A stretch of DNA of 64,000 nucleotides, from NCBI RefSeq assembly GCF_001305515.1, contig NZ_LJYW01000001.1, positions 1,891,222-1,955,221 on the forward strand. Reading direction: 5' to 3'. The notes under the pieces are model-generated. The model did no database searches. It was not told where the DNA came from and saw nothing but the letters and a program-made list of their open reading frames with translations. Shown here in pieces: positions 26,681 to 35,202 of the stretch. The first letter of the stretch is position 1. The number at the start of each line of letters is the position of its first letter. A program made the position numbers and the translations under genes. The stretch is from Prosthecodimorpha hirschii. Its GTDB lineage: Bacteria > Pseudomonadota > Alphaproteobacteria > Rhizobiales > Ancalomicrobiaceae.

Positions 26681-27786
26681 GCCGCCTCCCGATGGCGTTC
26701 CGGCCGCCCAGATTCGGACTTCACGGCCGGATCGGGGCCGCGTTCACCGTCCCCGGCCGGCTGCCGCGCCGACGGCCGGCGCCGCTTCCTCCGGCCAAAG
26801 GTCTGCGCCAGGGCCGACCGTGTCAGGAGGCCGGCATCCGAGGCGGCGAGCGCGAGCGCGAGGAGCAGCGCCGCCACGGCCGGATAGACCCAATAGGAAT
26901 GGAAGACCTGCGCGGCTGCGGCCCGGCCGCGGTTCGCCTCCATGGCGTCGAGCGTCGCCGAGACGGCTTCGAGATCGCCGGTCGAACGCACCCGGAAGGC
27001 CGTGCCGCCGGACAGTTCGGCGACCCGCCGGAGCGTCGCCGCGTCGACGGCGTCCGGGTCGTCGCCGACCATGCCGAGTTCGTTGGCGCCGAGCGCGATG
27101 GTGTGGACGCGGATGCCGAGATCGCGCGCCAGCACGGCCACGTCGCGCGGGCCGACCGTGCCGGCATTGTTGGCGCCGTCGGACAAGAGGATGACCACGC
27201 GCGACGGCGCCGGGGATTTGGCGAGCCGCTTCAGGCCGAGCCCGAGCCCCTCGCCAATGGCGGTCGAGCGGCCGGCAATGCCGATGGTCGCGGCCTCGAT
27301 GGTGCGCGCGACGCTCTCGGTGTCGAAGGTCGGCGGTGCGGCGAAGAAGGCGCGTTCGGCGAAGATGACGAGGCCGATGCGGTCGCCGGTACGGCCGCGG
27401 ACGAAGGCGGCGGCGACCTTCTTGACCGCATCGAGCCGGCGCGCGGGCGTGCCGTCGATCTCGAAATCCTTGCGGTCCATGCTGCCGGACAGATCCAGGA
27501 CCAGCACGAGATCGCGCCCCGAGACCGGCAAGGCCGGGCTCGGCTCCAGGCGTTGCGGCCCGGCCAGCGCCAGGACGAGGGCGATCCAGAGCAGGCCGGC
27601 GAGGCCGAGGCGCGACCGGCCGGCGACGCGCGCGCCGATGCCGGCGGCGAGCCGCGCCGCGATCGTCTCGGGCACCAGCATCGCACCGCCCTCCTCGCCC
27701 GCCGCCGGTGGCAGGAGGAGGAGCGCGACGAGCGGCAGAGGCAGGAGCAGGAGCGCGAGCGGGCTTGCGAACAGATCGCCGATCAT
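26677..27786 (-). CDS. batA: BatA-like VWA protein
   Basis: A 369-residue inner-membrane protein with an N-terminal Aerotolerance/BatA segment (LPLPLVALLLLPP; second helix about residues 60-77) and a VWA domain (about 90-275). The MIDAS motif is intact, VLDLSGSM near residue 96, and the later Thr and Asp are in LLSDGANNAGT. A C-terminal helix (about 300-325) is followed by a basic tail rich in Arg/Lys. Four-base overlaps join it to the DUF4381 and batB genes. With MoxR it belongs to the MoxR-VWA class, in which an AAA+ ATPase acts with VWA partners. Confidence 0.9.
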   Translation of the reverse strand: MIGDLFASPLALLLLPLPLVALLLLPPAAGEEGGAMLVPETIAARLAAGIGARVAGRSRLGLAGLLWIALVLALAGPQRLEPSPALPVSGRDLVLVLDLSGSMDRKDFEIDGTPARRLDAVKKVAAAFVRGRTGDRIGLVIFAERAFFAAPPTFDTESVARTIEAATIGIAGRSTAIGEGLGLGLKRLAKSPAPSRVVILLSDGANNAGTVGPRDVAVLARDLGIRVHTIALGANELGMVGDDPDAVDAATLRRVAELSGGTAFRVRSTGDLEAVSATLDAMEANRGRAAAAQVFHSYWVYPAVAALLLALALAASDAGLLTRSALAQTFGRRKRRRPSARQPAGDGERGPDPAVKSESGRPERHREAA

Positions 27787-28274
27787 GGCCGCCGCCCCCC
27801 GATCAGCCGGGCGAGCCGCTCCGCGATCGCGCCACCGTCGAGACCTGGATCGGGCCGGTAGAGCGCCGCGGCGAAGCGCTGCGCCTCCGGCCCGGAGAAC
27901 CAGTCGGTGGCGAAGAACCGGTCGAGCGCGGCGCGGGCCGCGGGATCGGCCAGCGAACCGGCCGGGCCGCCGGTGGCCGCGACATGGTCGGCGAGCGCCC
28001 GGGCGAGGGCCGGAGCCGCCGCATCGGACGGCAGGACGGCGGCGGCACGCAGGGCCGCCAGGGTGCGCACCCGCGGGCTTGAGCGCGCAACCACGAAGCG
28101 GCGCACCACCAGCCCGACGAGCATCGCCAGGGCGATCCCGATCGCGATCGCAATCGCCGTGTCGGCCGCAAGGCTCTCGAACGTCGGCTGCGGGCCTCGG
28201 ATGTCGACGAGACCGGCCAGCGCCTCCGACGGGAGCGGGACGACGGCCCCGGGGAGCGTTTCAGCGCCGGCCAT
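27783..28274 (-). CDS. DUF4381 family protein of the MoxR/Bat operon
   Basis: A 163-residue protein with one membrane helix (about residues 37-58, AIAIAIGIALAMLVGLVVRRF), preceded by an N-terminal stretch with LPGAVVPLPSEALAGLVDIRGPQ. The C-terminal half is a helical domain with LDRFFATDWFSGPEAQRFAAALYRPD. Position and topology match DUF4381, the usual small partner between DUF58 and batA genes. The start at 28274 gives a 14-base overlap with the DUF58 gene; longer upstream starts would overlap it far more. Confidence 0.82.
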   Translation of the reverse strand: MAGAETLPGAVVPLPSEALAGLVDIRGPQPTFESLAADTAIAIAIGIALAMLVGLVVRRFVVARSSPRVRTLAALRAAAVLPSDAAAPALARALADHVAATGGPAGSLADPAARAALDRFFATDWFSGPEAQRFAAALYRPDPGLDGGAIAERLARLIGGRRP

Positions 28275-29211
28275 CGAGCGCCTCCAGGGCTTCGACCATC
28301 GCGGCCGGGCCGGCCTCGGCCCGGATCGGCGCCGCCGCGACGGCGAGGCGGTCGAGGGCAAGGAAGCGCGGATCGGTCGTCCGGTCGAAGGGCGCGGCGA
28401 TCCGGCCGCGCCGGAGCGCACCGCCAGGGTCGAGGAACGGATAGACGACGCCGTCGGCGCGGGCCTCCAGGGCGTCGACCACCACCAGGGCGGCAAGGTC
28501 GCTGCGGCGCATCATGAGGCCGGCGGCCTCGTCGAAATCGGCGCCCGGGTGATCGAAGCCCGAGACCAGCAGCACGGTGGCGCCCTTGGGGGCGAGCCGC
28601 GCGGCGATGCGCAGGCCGGCGGCGAGGCTCGGTTCGTCCGACGGGCTTCTGGTCTGCGGAGATCCGCCCCACGGGCCGGCACCGAGCGCGCCGGCCAGCG
28701 CGGCGTCATGCGCCACCGCCAACCCGCCGGCGACCGCGATCATGCCGCGCACCCGTCCGCGGGCCGGCACCACGACCGGCTCGCCGACCCCGAAGGCGAG
28801 GAGCCCGATCCGCCCACCGGTCTCCAGCGCCCGCCAGCCGGCCAGCGCCGCGGCCTCGACGGCGGCGGCCGAGCGCAGGGCGCGCCGCGTGCCCCACAGC
28901 ATCGACGGACGCAGATCGACCAGCAGGAGCAGCGTGCGTTCGCGTTCGTCGCGGAAGGTGCGCACATGCGGCTCGCCGGTGCGGGCGGTGGCGTTGCGGT
29001 CGAGATGGCGCAGGTCGTCGCCCTCGGCGAAGAGGCGGATGTCGTCGACCTCCAGGCCGCGCCCGCGCCGGCGCACCACGAAACCGCCTGGGAGAGCGGT
29101 CGCGGCACGCGGCGCGGCGCGGTCGGCGCGGACCCAATGGCGCAGCCGGAGCAGATGCTCCGCATCCGGCGCCACGCCGGGGCCGAGATCGGCGAGAGCC
29201 GCCGCCGTCAC
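28261..29211 (-). CDS. DUF58 domain protein (VWA-like)
   Basis: A 316-residue protein of the DUF58 family, the regular partner of MoxR ATPases. Family signs: EVDDIRLFAEGDDLRHLDRNATARTG near residue 55, EPHVRTFRDERERTLLLLVDL near 80, and a MIDAS-like region at VDLRPSMLWG, where the family carries DxSxSM. Its ATG overlaps the stop of moxR (ATGA). The Ser positions of the metal site are partly changed, as is common in DUF58. Confidence 0.9.
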   Translation of the reverse strand: MTAAALADLGPGVAPDAEHLLRLRHWVRADRAAPRAATALPGGFVVRRRGRGLEVDDIRLFAEGDDLRHLDRNATARTGEPHVRTFRDERERTLLLLVDLRPSMLWGTRRALRSAAAVEAAALAGWRALETGGRIGLLAFGVGEPVVVPARGRVRGMIAVAGGLAVAHDAALAGALGAGPWGGSPQTRSPSDEPSLAAGLRIAARLAPKGATVLLVSGFDHPGADFDEAAGLMMRRSDLAALVVVDALEARADGVVYPFLDPGGALRRGRIAAPFDRTTDPRFLALDRLAVAAAPIRAEAGPAAMVEALEALDGRR

Positions 29212-30221
29212 AGCGGCGCGACGGTTTCGAGGAGCCGGCCGATCAGGCCGCGCGCGGTCTCGCCCTCCGCGCTCGCCCGCCAGGTCAGTCCCAGCCGGTG
29301 CGCCAGCGCATCGACCGCCATCTCGGCGACATCCTCGGGCAGCGCATGGTCGCGGCCGCGCAGGAAAGCCCGGGCCCGGGCGACCGCCGCCAGGGCGAGC
29401 GTGCCGCGCGGCGAGATCGGGTGCTCGATCGCCTTGCGCAGGTCCGGCGCGGCGCCGCCGTCGCGCGTCGCCATGACCAGGCGGACGATATAGTCCTTCA
29501 GCGCCGGGGCGAGATGCACGGCGCCCGCGGCCCGGCGGGCCGCCAGCAGAGTCGCGGCATCGAGCCGGCGCGGCGCGGCCTCGGCGCCGGAGCGGCCCTC
29601 ACGCTCGACCAGATCGAGGATCGCGCGCTCCGCGCCGGCATCCGGCAGGGTCAGCATGACATGCAGCAGGAAGCGGTCGATCTGGGCCTCCGGCAGCGGG
29701 AAGGTGCCCTCGTGCTCGATCGGGTTCTGGGTCGCGACGACCATGAAGGTCTCGGGCAGCGGATAGGTGTGGCCGCCGGCGGTGACCTGGCGTTCCGCCA
29801 TGGCTTCGAGCAGGGCCGACTGCACCTTCGGCGGCGCGCGGTTGATCTCGTCGACCAGCACCAGCGACTGGAACACCGGCCCGGCGACAAACTCGAAGGC
29901 GCCGCGATCCGGCCGCCAGACCTGGGTGCCAGTGATGTCGGCCGGCATCAGGTCCGGCGTGCACTGGACGCGCGCGAAGCCGACCGCGAGCCCGTCGGCG
30001 AGCTGCTTCACGGCCCGTGTCTTGGCGAGGCCCGGCGCGCCTTCGAGCAGCACATGCCCGCCGGCGATCAGCGCGACGATCAGGCGTTCGACCAGGCTGT
30101 CGAGCCCGATCAGCCCGCCCTGCAGGCTGGCGACCAGGCGACCGATCGCGGCGGCCGCGTCGTCGGCCGCCGGCATTGCGGCGTCGGCGAATGGCCCCTC
30201 GGCCCTCGGCAAGGCGTCCAT
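29208..30221 (-). CDS. moxR: MoxR-family AAA+ ATPase
   Basis: A 337-residue AAA+ ATPase, first gene of the seven-gene minus-strand operon. Walker A reads GAPGLAKTRAV near residue 60, Walker B LVLVDEINRAPPKVQSALLEAMAE near 120, sensor 1 VVATQNPIEHEGTFPLPEAQIDRF near 155, and sensor 2 PISPRGTLALAAVARA near 280. MoxR ATPases act as chaperones with VWA-domain partners, here DUF58, batA and batB. I chose ATG 30221 because GGGAGA lies five bases upstream; ATG 30233 is an alternative four codons longer. A 255-base region separates it from the divergent histidine-kinase gene. Confidence 0.93.
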   Translation of the reverse strand: MDALPRAEGPFADAAMPAADDAAAAIGRLVASLQGGLIGLDSLVERLIVALIAGGHVLLEGAPGLAKTRAVKQLADGLAVGFARVQCTPDLMPADITGTQVWRPDRGAFEFVAGPVFQSLVLVDEINRAPPKVQSALLEAMAERQVTAGGHTYPLPETFMVVATQNPIEHEGTFPLPEAQIDRFLLHVMLTLPDAGAERAILDLVEREGRSGAEAAPRRLDAATLLAARRAAGAVHLAPALKDYIVRLVMATRDGGAAPDLRKAIEHPISPRGTLALAAVARARAFLRGRDHALPEDVAEMAVDALAHRLGLTWRASAEGETARGLIGRLLETVAPL

Positions 30222-30476
30222 GCTGTCTCCCATTCCCCCCGCGGACGCAGTCGAGCCCGCCCCTCGCCCGCATACGGCCACCGAAGCGCCCCGGATGCCA
30301 GAGCCCGACGCCCTCCGATCCCTGGGAAATCTTCCCGATCGGCCGGGACGCCATGTCGCACCGGGGGCCGGCGTGGCAGATTGCGTGGCCGGGGTCCGCC
30401 GGTCACGCTGGTCCGCGGTCGCCGCGCCGGCCGCGCGCGGGCGGCGCAGTGGCCCGTCAGGAGTTCGCCCGCTGCC
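30222..30476. promoter_or_regulatory. Shared divergent region, moxR operon / histidine kinase
   Basis: 255 bases between two divergent starts. It must carry the promoters of both the MoxR/Bat operon and the two-component pair. I see no clear palindrome or consensus promoter. Confidence 0.4.
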
Positions 30477-31913
30477 ATGAGCCTCATCGTCAGGATCACC
30501 GTCCGTCTCGCCGTGGTGGCGCTGATCGCGCTCGCCGGAACCATTCTGTGGATGCTGCATGCCACCGATGCCCGGCTGCAGCGGGGGGCGGAAATCTCGG
30601 TCGACCGGCTGGAACGGCATTGGATGTACCGGCCCGGCCTCGGCAGCCTCGGCGTGACCAGCAGCGAACTGCTGTCCGGCTGGACCGCGCGGGCGAGCGG
30701 CAGCGTCGTGCTGCCCGGCGTGTGCATCTTGGTCTCGACCCCGACCGATCCGGACAGCAGCCTGTGCAATGCCCGCGACGGGCTCGGCGGCACGGTGCCT
30801 GCCTGGTTCGCGACGCTGTTCGAGCGCTTTGCCGCCCCGCGCGAGGCGGTGGTGCGGGAGGTCGTGTTCCGCGGCCACCGGCTCGGCACGATCCGGGCGA
30901 GCGTCGACACCCAGGCGGCGACCGAGCAGGCCTGGCAGCAGGTCAGCCTGGTCGCCGGGGCGGCGGCCGGGATGGCGGCCGGCATGTGCCTGCTCGCCTG
31001 GCTCGCGGTCGCCCATGCGCTGAGGCCGGTCGGCGGCATCGTGCGGGCGCTGCGCGACCTCGAGGACGGCGCCGATGGCCCCGGCGCGACCGCAGCCCGG
31101 CTGCCGGCCTCCGGCACCGCCGAATTCGACGACATCGCGCGCGCCTTCAACGATCTGGCCGCACGGCTCGAACACACGACCGAGGAGCGCGGCCGGCTGA
31201 CGCGGCGCCTGTTCGCGGTGCAGGAGGAGGAGCGGCGCATGCTGGCGCGCGAACTGCACGACGAATTCGGCCAGTGCCTGACCGCCGGCGGCGCGCTGGC
31301 CGCCTCGATCGCCAGCGACGCCCCGCCCGCGCGGCCCGACATCGCGCGCGACGCCCACTCGATCGGCCGGCTGATCGCCGACATGCAGGCGACGCTGCGC
31401 GGTGCGCTGGCGCGGCTGCGCGTGCCGGACCTGGAGGAGGTCGGGCTGGCCGCCTCGCTGCGCAGCCTAGTCGGCTCGTGGAACAGCCATCGCGGCAGCC
31501 GCACGCGCTTCCTGCTCGATGTCGAGGGCGATCTCGGCGCGACGCCGCCGGCCGAGGCGCTCGGCATCTATCGGCTGGTGCAGGAATGTCTGACCAATGC
31601 CGCCCGCCACGGCGATCCCGCCACCGTGCTGGTGCGCATCCGCCGCAACCCCGGGCCGCCCGGCACGCTGACGGTGACGGTCGAGGACGACGGCGGCGGC
31701 GCGCCCGAGCGCTTGTCCGACAGTCCCGGCCTCGGCGTCACCGGCATGCGCGAGCGCATCCGCGCGCTCGGCGGGCGGCTGTCGATCGGCCGCTCGGCCG
31801 GCGGCCTGTCGATCTCGGCGGAGATTCCGACCGCACCGGCCGCCCCCGCAACCCTGGCCGCCGCATCTACTCTGGCCGCCGCGGCCACCCTGACCGCCGC
31901 GGTGGCATCGTGA
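30477..31913 (+). CDS. NarL-system-type sensor histidine kinase
   Basis: A 478-residue membrane kinase. Transmembrane helix 1 (about residues 6-27) and helix 2 (about 158-182) flank a periplasmic sensor of about 130 residues that contains two Cys (GVCILV, SLCNARDG). A HAMP region follows (about 183-238). The HisKA_3 dimerisation domain has phospho-acceptor His261 in ARELHDEFGQC, and the HATPase domain shows the N-box NAARHGDP, DDGGGAPERL and GLGVTGMRERI. The C-terminal tail is Ala/Thr-rich. The stop overlaps the GTG of the response-regulator gene. The signal is unknown; divergence from the moxR operon makes that operon a plausible target. Confidence 0.92.
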   Translation: MSLIVRITVRLAVVALIALAGTILWMLHATDARLQRGAEISVDRLERHWMYRPGLGSLGVTSSELLSGWTARASGSVVLPGVCILVSTPTDPDSSLCNARDGLGGTVPAWFATLFERFAAPREAVVREVVFRGHRLGTIRASVDTQAATEQAWQQVSLVAGAAAGMAAGMCLLAWLAVAHALRPVGGIVRALRDLEDGADGPGATAARLPASGTAEFDDIARAFNDLAARLEHTTEERGRLTRRLFAVQEEERRMLARELHDEFGQCLTAGGALAASIASDAPPARPDIARDAHSIGRLIADMQATLRGALARLRVPDLEEVGLAASLRSLVGSWNSHRGSRTRFLLDVEGDLGATPPAEALGIYRLVQECLTNAARHGDPATVLVRIRRNPGPPGTLTVTVEDDGGGAPERLSDSPGLGVTGMRERIRALGGRLSIGRSAGGLSISAEIPTAPAAPATLAAASTLAAAATLTAAVAS

Positions 31914-32560
31914 CGGCGCTCTCGATCATGCTGGTCGACGATCATCCGATCGTGCGCGAGGGCTATCGCCGGCTGATCGAGCGCCAGCCCGGCCACCGGG
32001 TCGTCGCCGAGGCCGAGACCGCCGCGGAGGCCTACCGGCTGTTCAAGAGCGCAACGCCGGATTTGACCGTCATGGACCTGTCGCTGCCCGGCGCCGGCGG
32101 GCTGGAGGCGATCCGCCACATCCGGCAATGGGACCGGACCGCCCGCATCCTGGTCTTCACCATGCACCAGAGCGCGCCCTTCGCCCTCAAGGCCTTCGAG
32201 GCCGGCGCCAGCGGCTATGTCACCAAGACGAGCCCGCCGGAGGAGCTGATCCGGGCGATCGACACGGTGGCGCGCGGCGGCCGGGCGCTCAGCGCCGACA
32301 TCGCCGCCGATCTCGCCGCCGAGCGGCTGACCCGGCGCGGCGGACCGCTCGACGAGCTGGCCCCGCGCGAGGCCGAGATCCTGCGCATGTTCGCCTCGGG
32401 ACAGGCGGCGGAGGAGATCGCCGAGGCGCTTTGTCTCAGCCTGAAGACGATCCAGAACTACCATTCTCAGATCAAGGCCAAGCTCGGCGCGCGCACCGAC
32501 GCCCATCTGGTCTGGCTGGCGATCGCCGAGGGCCTCGTGCTCGACCGGCGCGAACCTTAG
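31910..32560 (+). CDS. NarL/FixJ-family response regulator
   Basis: A 216-residue regulator with an N-terminal receiver domain (acidic pair Asp10-Asp11, phospho-acceptor Asp56 in VMDLSLPG, conserved Lys in VTKTSPPEEL) and a C-terminal LuxR-type HTH (ELAPREAEILRMFASGQAAEEIAEALCLSLKTIQNYHSQIKAKLGA). The GTG start at 31910 overlaps the kinase stop (GTGA); ATG at 31928 is too far into the receiver fold. It is cognate to the kinase in the same operon. It ends 27 bases from the convergent ABC ATPase gene. Confidence 0.94.
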   Translation: MTALSIMLVDDHPIVREGYRRLIERQPGHRVVAEAETAAEAYRLFKSATPDLTVMDLSLPGAGGLEAIRHIRQWDRTARILVFTMHQSAPFALKAFEAGASGYVTKTSPPEELIRAIDTVARGGRALSADIAADLAAERLTRRGGPLDELAPREAEILRMFASGQAAEEIAEALCLSLKTIQNYHSQIKAKLGARTDAHLVWLAIAEGLVLDRREP

Positions 32561-32583
32561 CCGGCGAATGACCGTCCGCCGGC
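32560..32583. terminator. Hairpin between convergent genes
   Basis: Perfect 7-base arms GCCGGCG and CGCCGGC are separated by 10 bases, placed exactly in the 27-base gap between two convergent coding regions. No T-tract follows, so it may be a weak or Rho-assisted bidirectional terminator. Confidence 0.4.
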
Positions 32584-32587
32584 GGCG

Positions 32588-34084
32588 TCAGTGCACCGCC
32601 GCATACATGATCTTCTCCTCGGTCGCCTCGTCCGGACCGAACTCCTCGACGACGCGCCCGGACCGGCAGACCAGGATACGGTCGGACAGGTTCATGATCT
32701 CCGGCAGGTAGGAGGAGATCACCACCACGGCCAGGCCCTGGTCGGCGAGGCCGTTGATGAACTGGTGGATCTCCGCGATCGCGCCGACATCGACGCCACG
32801 GGTCGGCTCGTCGAAGATGATGATCTTCGGCTTTTGCACCAGAGACTTGGCGATCACGACCTTCTGCTGGTTGCCGCCGGAGAGTTCGATGACGCGCGCA
32901 TTCGGGTTGATCGCGCGAACGTTCAGGGTCCGGGTCCATTCGGCGGCGATCGCCCGCATCTCGGCCATGTCGACCAGCATCCCGCCCGCCGTGCCGGCCG
33001 CCAGCGCGCCCATGTAGAGATTTTCCGGGATGGTCATGGTCTCGAAGAAGCCTTCGAGCTTGCGGTCCTCGGTCACGTAGACGATCCCGTCGGCGACCGC
33101 CTGGCGCGGCACCCGGTAGCGGACCGAGCGGTCGTGCAGGCGCACCTCGCCGCCGTTGAAGAAGTTCCGCTTGGCCACGCCGGCGATGATCTTGGCCGCT
33201 TCGGTCCGTCCGGAGCCGATCAGGCCGAACATGCCGGTGACCTGGCCACTATAGATCGAGAAGGACGTGTTGCGCACGATGCTGCCCATCGACACGTTCT
33301 GCACGCTCAGCACCTTCTCGCCGACCGGCCGCGCCGCCTGGCCGGCCTCGCGCCGATAGAGCGAGCCGGACAGCGACCGGCCGACCATGGCGCGGATGAT
33401 CCGATCGCGGTCGAAGGCGCCGGCGTCGTCGCTGGCCACGATCTCGCCGTCGCGCAGCACCGTGATCCGGTCGGCGATGGCCAGCGCCTCCTCAAGCGCG
33501 TGCGAGATGAAGATGATCGAGACGCCGCTCTGCTTCAGCCGCCGCACCAGGGCGAAGAAATGGTGCTTCTCCTCCGGCGTCAGCGCGGCGGTCGGCTCGT
33601 CGAAGATGATCACCCGCACCTTCTTGCGCACCGCGCGCGCGATCTCGACCATCTGCTTGTGGGCAGCGCCGAGAGCGGAAACGAGGGCGGTCGGATTGAC
33701 GTTGAAGTTCAGCGACTGCAGGAAGGTTTGGGCGGCGATGTTCAAGCCCCGGATGCGGTTGAACAGGCGCTCGTCGCCGAGATAGAGATTCTGCGCGACC
33801 GTCATCGACGGCACCAGGCTGGTCTCCTGGAACACCATGGCGATGCCGTTTTCCAGCGCCTCGGCCGGCGTCTCGAAGCGGAACGGCGCGCCGCTCAGGA
33901 ACATCTCGCCGCTGGTCGGCAGGGTCACGCCGCACATCATCTTGGTCAGGGTCGACTTGCCGGCGCCGTTCTCGCCAAGCAGAGCGTGGATCTCGCCCTC
34001 GCGCAGCACGAAGTCGACCTTGGTCACCGCCGGCACGCCGCGATAGGCCTTGGTGACCTGACGCATCTCGATCAGGGCGTTCAT
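32588..34084 (-). CDS. Ribose-type sugar ABC transporter, duplicated ATP-binding subunit
   Basis: A 498-residue RbsA/MglA-like protein with two nucleotide-binding domains. The first has Walker A GENGAGKST near residue 38 and VIIFDEPTAAL near 160. The second has the usual degenerate P-loop GLIGSGRTEAAK near 290, signature LSGGNQQKVVIAKSL near 405 and IIIFDEPTRGVDVG near 425. The signature of the first domain is weak (GAAHKQMVEIARAV), as is common in this family. It is the last gene of the cluster and overlaps the stop of the propeller gene (ATGA). It powers uptake through the two permeases upstream. Confidence 0.95.
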   Translation of the reverse strand: MNALIEMRQVTKAYRGVPAVTKVDFVLREGEIHALLGENGAGKSTLTKMMCGVTLPTSGEMFLSGAPFRFETPAEALENGIAMVFQETSLVPSMTVAQNLYLGDERLFNRIRGLNIAAQTFLQSLNFNVNPTALVSALGAAHKQMVEIARAVRKKVRVIIFDEPTAALTPEEKHHFFALVRRLKQSGVSIIFISHALEEALAIADRITVLRDGEIVASDDAGAFDRDRIIRAMVGRSLSGSLYRREAGQAARPVGEKVLSVQNVSMGSIVRNTSFSIYSGQVTGMFGLIGSGRTEAAKIIAGVAKRNFFNGGEVRLHDRSVRYRVPRQAVADGIVYVTEDRKLEGFFETMTIPENLYMGALAAGTAGGMLVDMAEMRAIAAEWTRTLNVRAINPNARVIELSGGNQQKVVIAKSLVQKPKIIIFDEPTRGVDVGAIAEIHQFINGLADQGLAVVVISSYLPEIMNLSDRILVCRSGRVVEEFGPDEATEEKIMYAAVH

Positions 34085-35202
34085 GGCTGGGCTCCCGTTG
34101 CGGCGGCCGGCCCGTTGGCGGGATCGGCGGCGGGATCGATCTCGACCACCGCATCCCCGCCCTTCGCGGCCGCAAGGATCCGGCCGCCGAAGGGCAGGCA
34201 GGTGAACACGCCGTGGCGCATGCCGTCGGCGCGGCTGTGATAGGAGGCGACCGGACGCAGCGCGTCGTCGAGCCGCACGATCAGCCCGTAGGAGCGGGTC
34301 GGCGCCCAGGGCTTGAGCATGCCGAGATGCTTCTGCGCGCCGCCCTGCAGCGGTTCGAGGAAGGTCGCCGAGGGCCGCAGCGAGGGCGCCGCCCAAAAGG
34401 CCTCGTCGACTTCCGCGAACATGCGCGCCAGGAAGGCCGGCTCGCGCTGGACGAACTCGATCAGCTGGTTGCGCGGGGCGAACAGGGCGAGCCAAAAGCC
34501 GCCGGCCGGATCGGGATGCAGCCGCGCCGGATAGCCGGGCAGATCGGCCAGCACCGGCCGCGGCGCGCGGCCCGGTGCCAGCGCGACGATGCGATGCCTC
34601 CAGCTTTCCGCGACCAGGATGCCGCCGGCCGCGTCGAGCGCGAGACCGAGCGGCCAGCCGAGCCCGCCGGCCAGGCGCTCGGCCTGCCGGGTGGCGAGAT
34701 CGAGCCGCCAGACCGCGCCGTCGCTGCGGCGCTCCATCAGGTCGCGTTTCCAGCCGGCGGCCGCGCGCTGCGACGAGCCCTGCGCGATCAGCAGCGCGCC
34801 CTCGCCCGCGAAGGTGAGCGCGGTGATGCAGCGCGTCGGCCCGTCGCCGAGGCGGGCGATCGTGGTCGAGGCCCCGTCCGGTTCGGTCACGACGAGATGG
34901 TCGGAGGCGACCGCCGCCGCCATCCGGCCGCGCGGCGAGGCCGCCAGGGCGGTGATCTCGGCACCGAACTCGGCCGTCACTGTGCCCACCCCGTCGACCA
35001 GCCGGAGGATGCGCGGCCCCGACGAGACGAAGAGGCTGCGGCCGTCGCTGGCGAGATCGTCCGGCGACGGCACGGCGGCGACCAGGCGGGCCGTTTCCAG
35101 GAGCTGGTTCGGGCGCAGCGCGCCGTCCATCGGCGGCACGGTCACAGCGGCATCGCCGCTGCCGCGGAAGCCGTCCCAGAGGCGTTTCAGCGGACCGATC
35201 AC
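34081..35202 (-). CDS. SMP-30/strictosidine-synthase-like beta-propeller protein
   Basis: A 373-residue propeller-type protein without a signal peptide. It shares with the preceding fusion protein the family motifs of strictosidine-synthase-like and gluconolactonase proteins: WPLGLALDAAGGILVAESWRHRIVAL near residue 175, LADLPGYPARLHPDPAGGFWLALF near 210, and a C-terminal MRHGVFTCLPFGGRILAA blade. The start is GTG and overlaps the stop of the fusion gene (GTGA). Located among importer genes and in the cytoplasm, it may hydrolyse a lactone or ester of the imported compound. The activity is inferred. Confidence 0.8.
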   Translation of the reverse strand: MIGPLKRLWDGFRGSGDAAVTVPPMDGALRPNQLLETARLVAAVPSPDDLASDGRSLFVSSGPRILRLVDGVGTVTAEFGAEITALAASPRGRMAAAVASDHLVVTEPDGASTTIARLGDGPTRCITALTFAGEGALLIAQGSSQRAAAGWKRDLMERRSDGAVWRLDLATRQAERLAGGLGWPLGLALDAAGGILVAESWRHRIVALAPGRAPRPVLADLPGYPARLHPDPAGGFWLALFAPRNQLIEFVQREPAFLARMFAEVDEAFWAAPSLRPSATFLEPLQGGAQKHLGMLKPWAPTRSYGLIVRLDDALRPVASYHSRADGMRHGVFTCLPFGGRILAAAKGGDAVVEIDPAADPANGPAAATGAQP

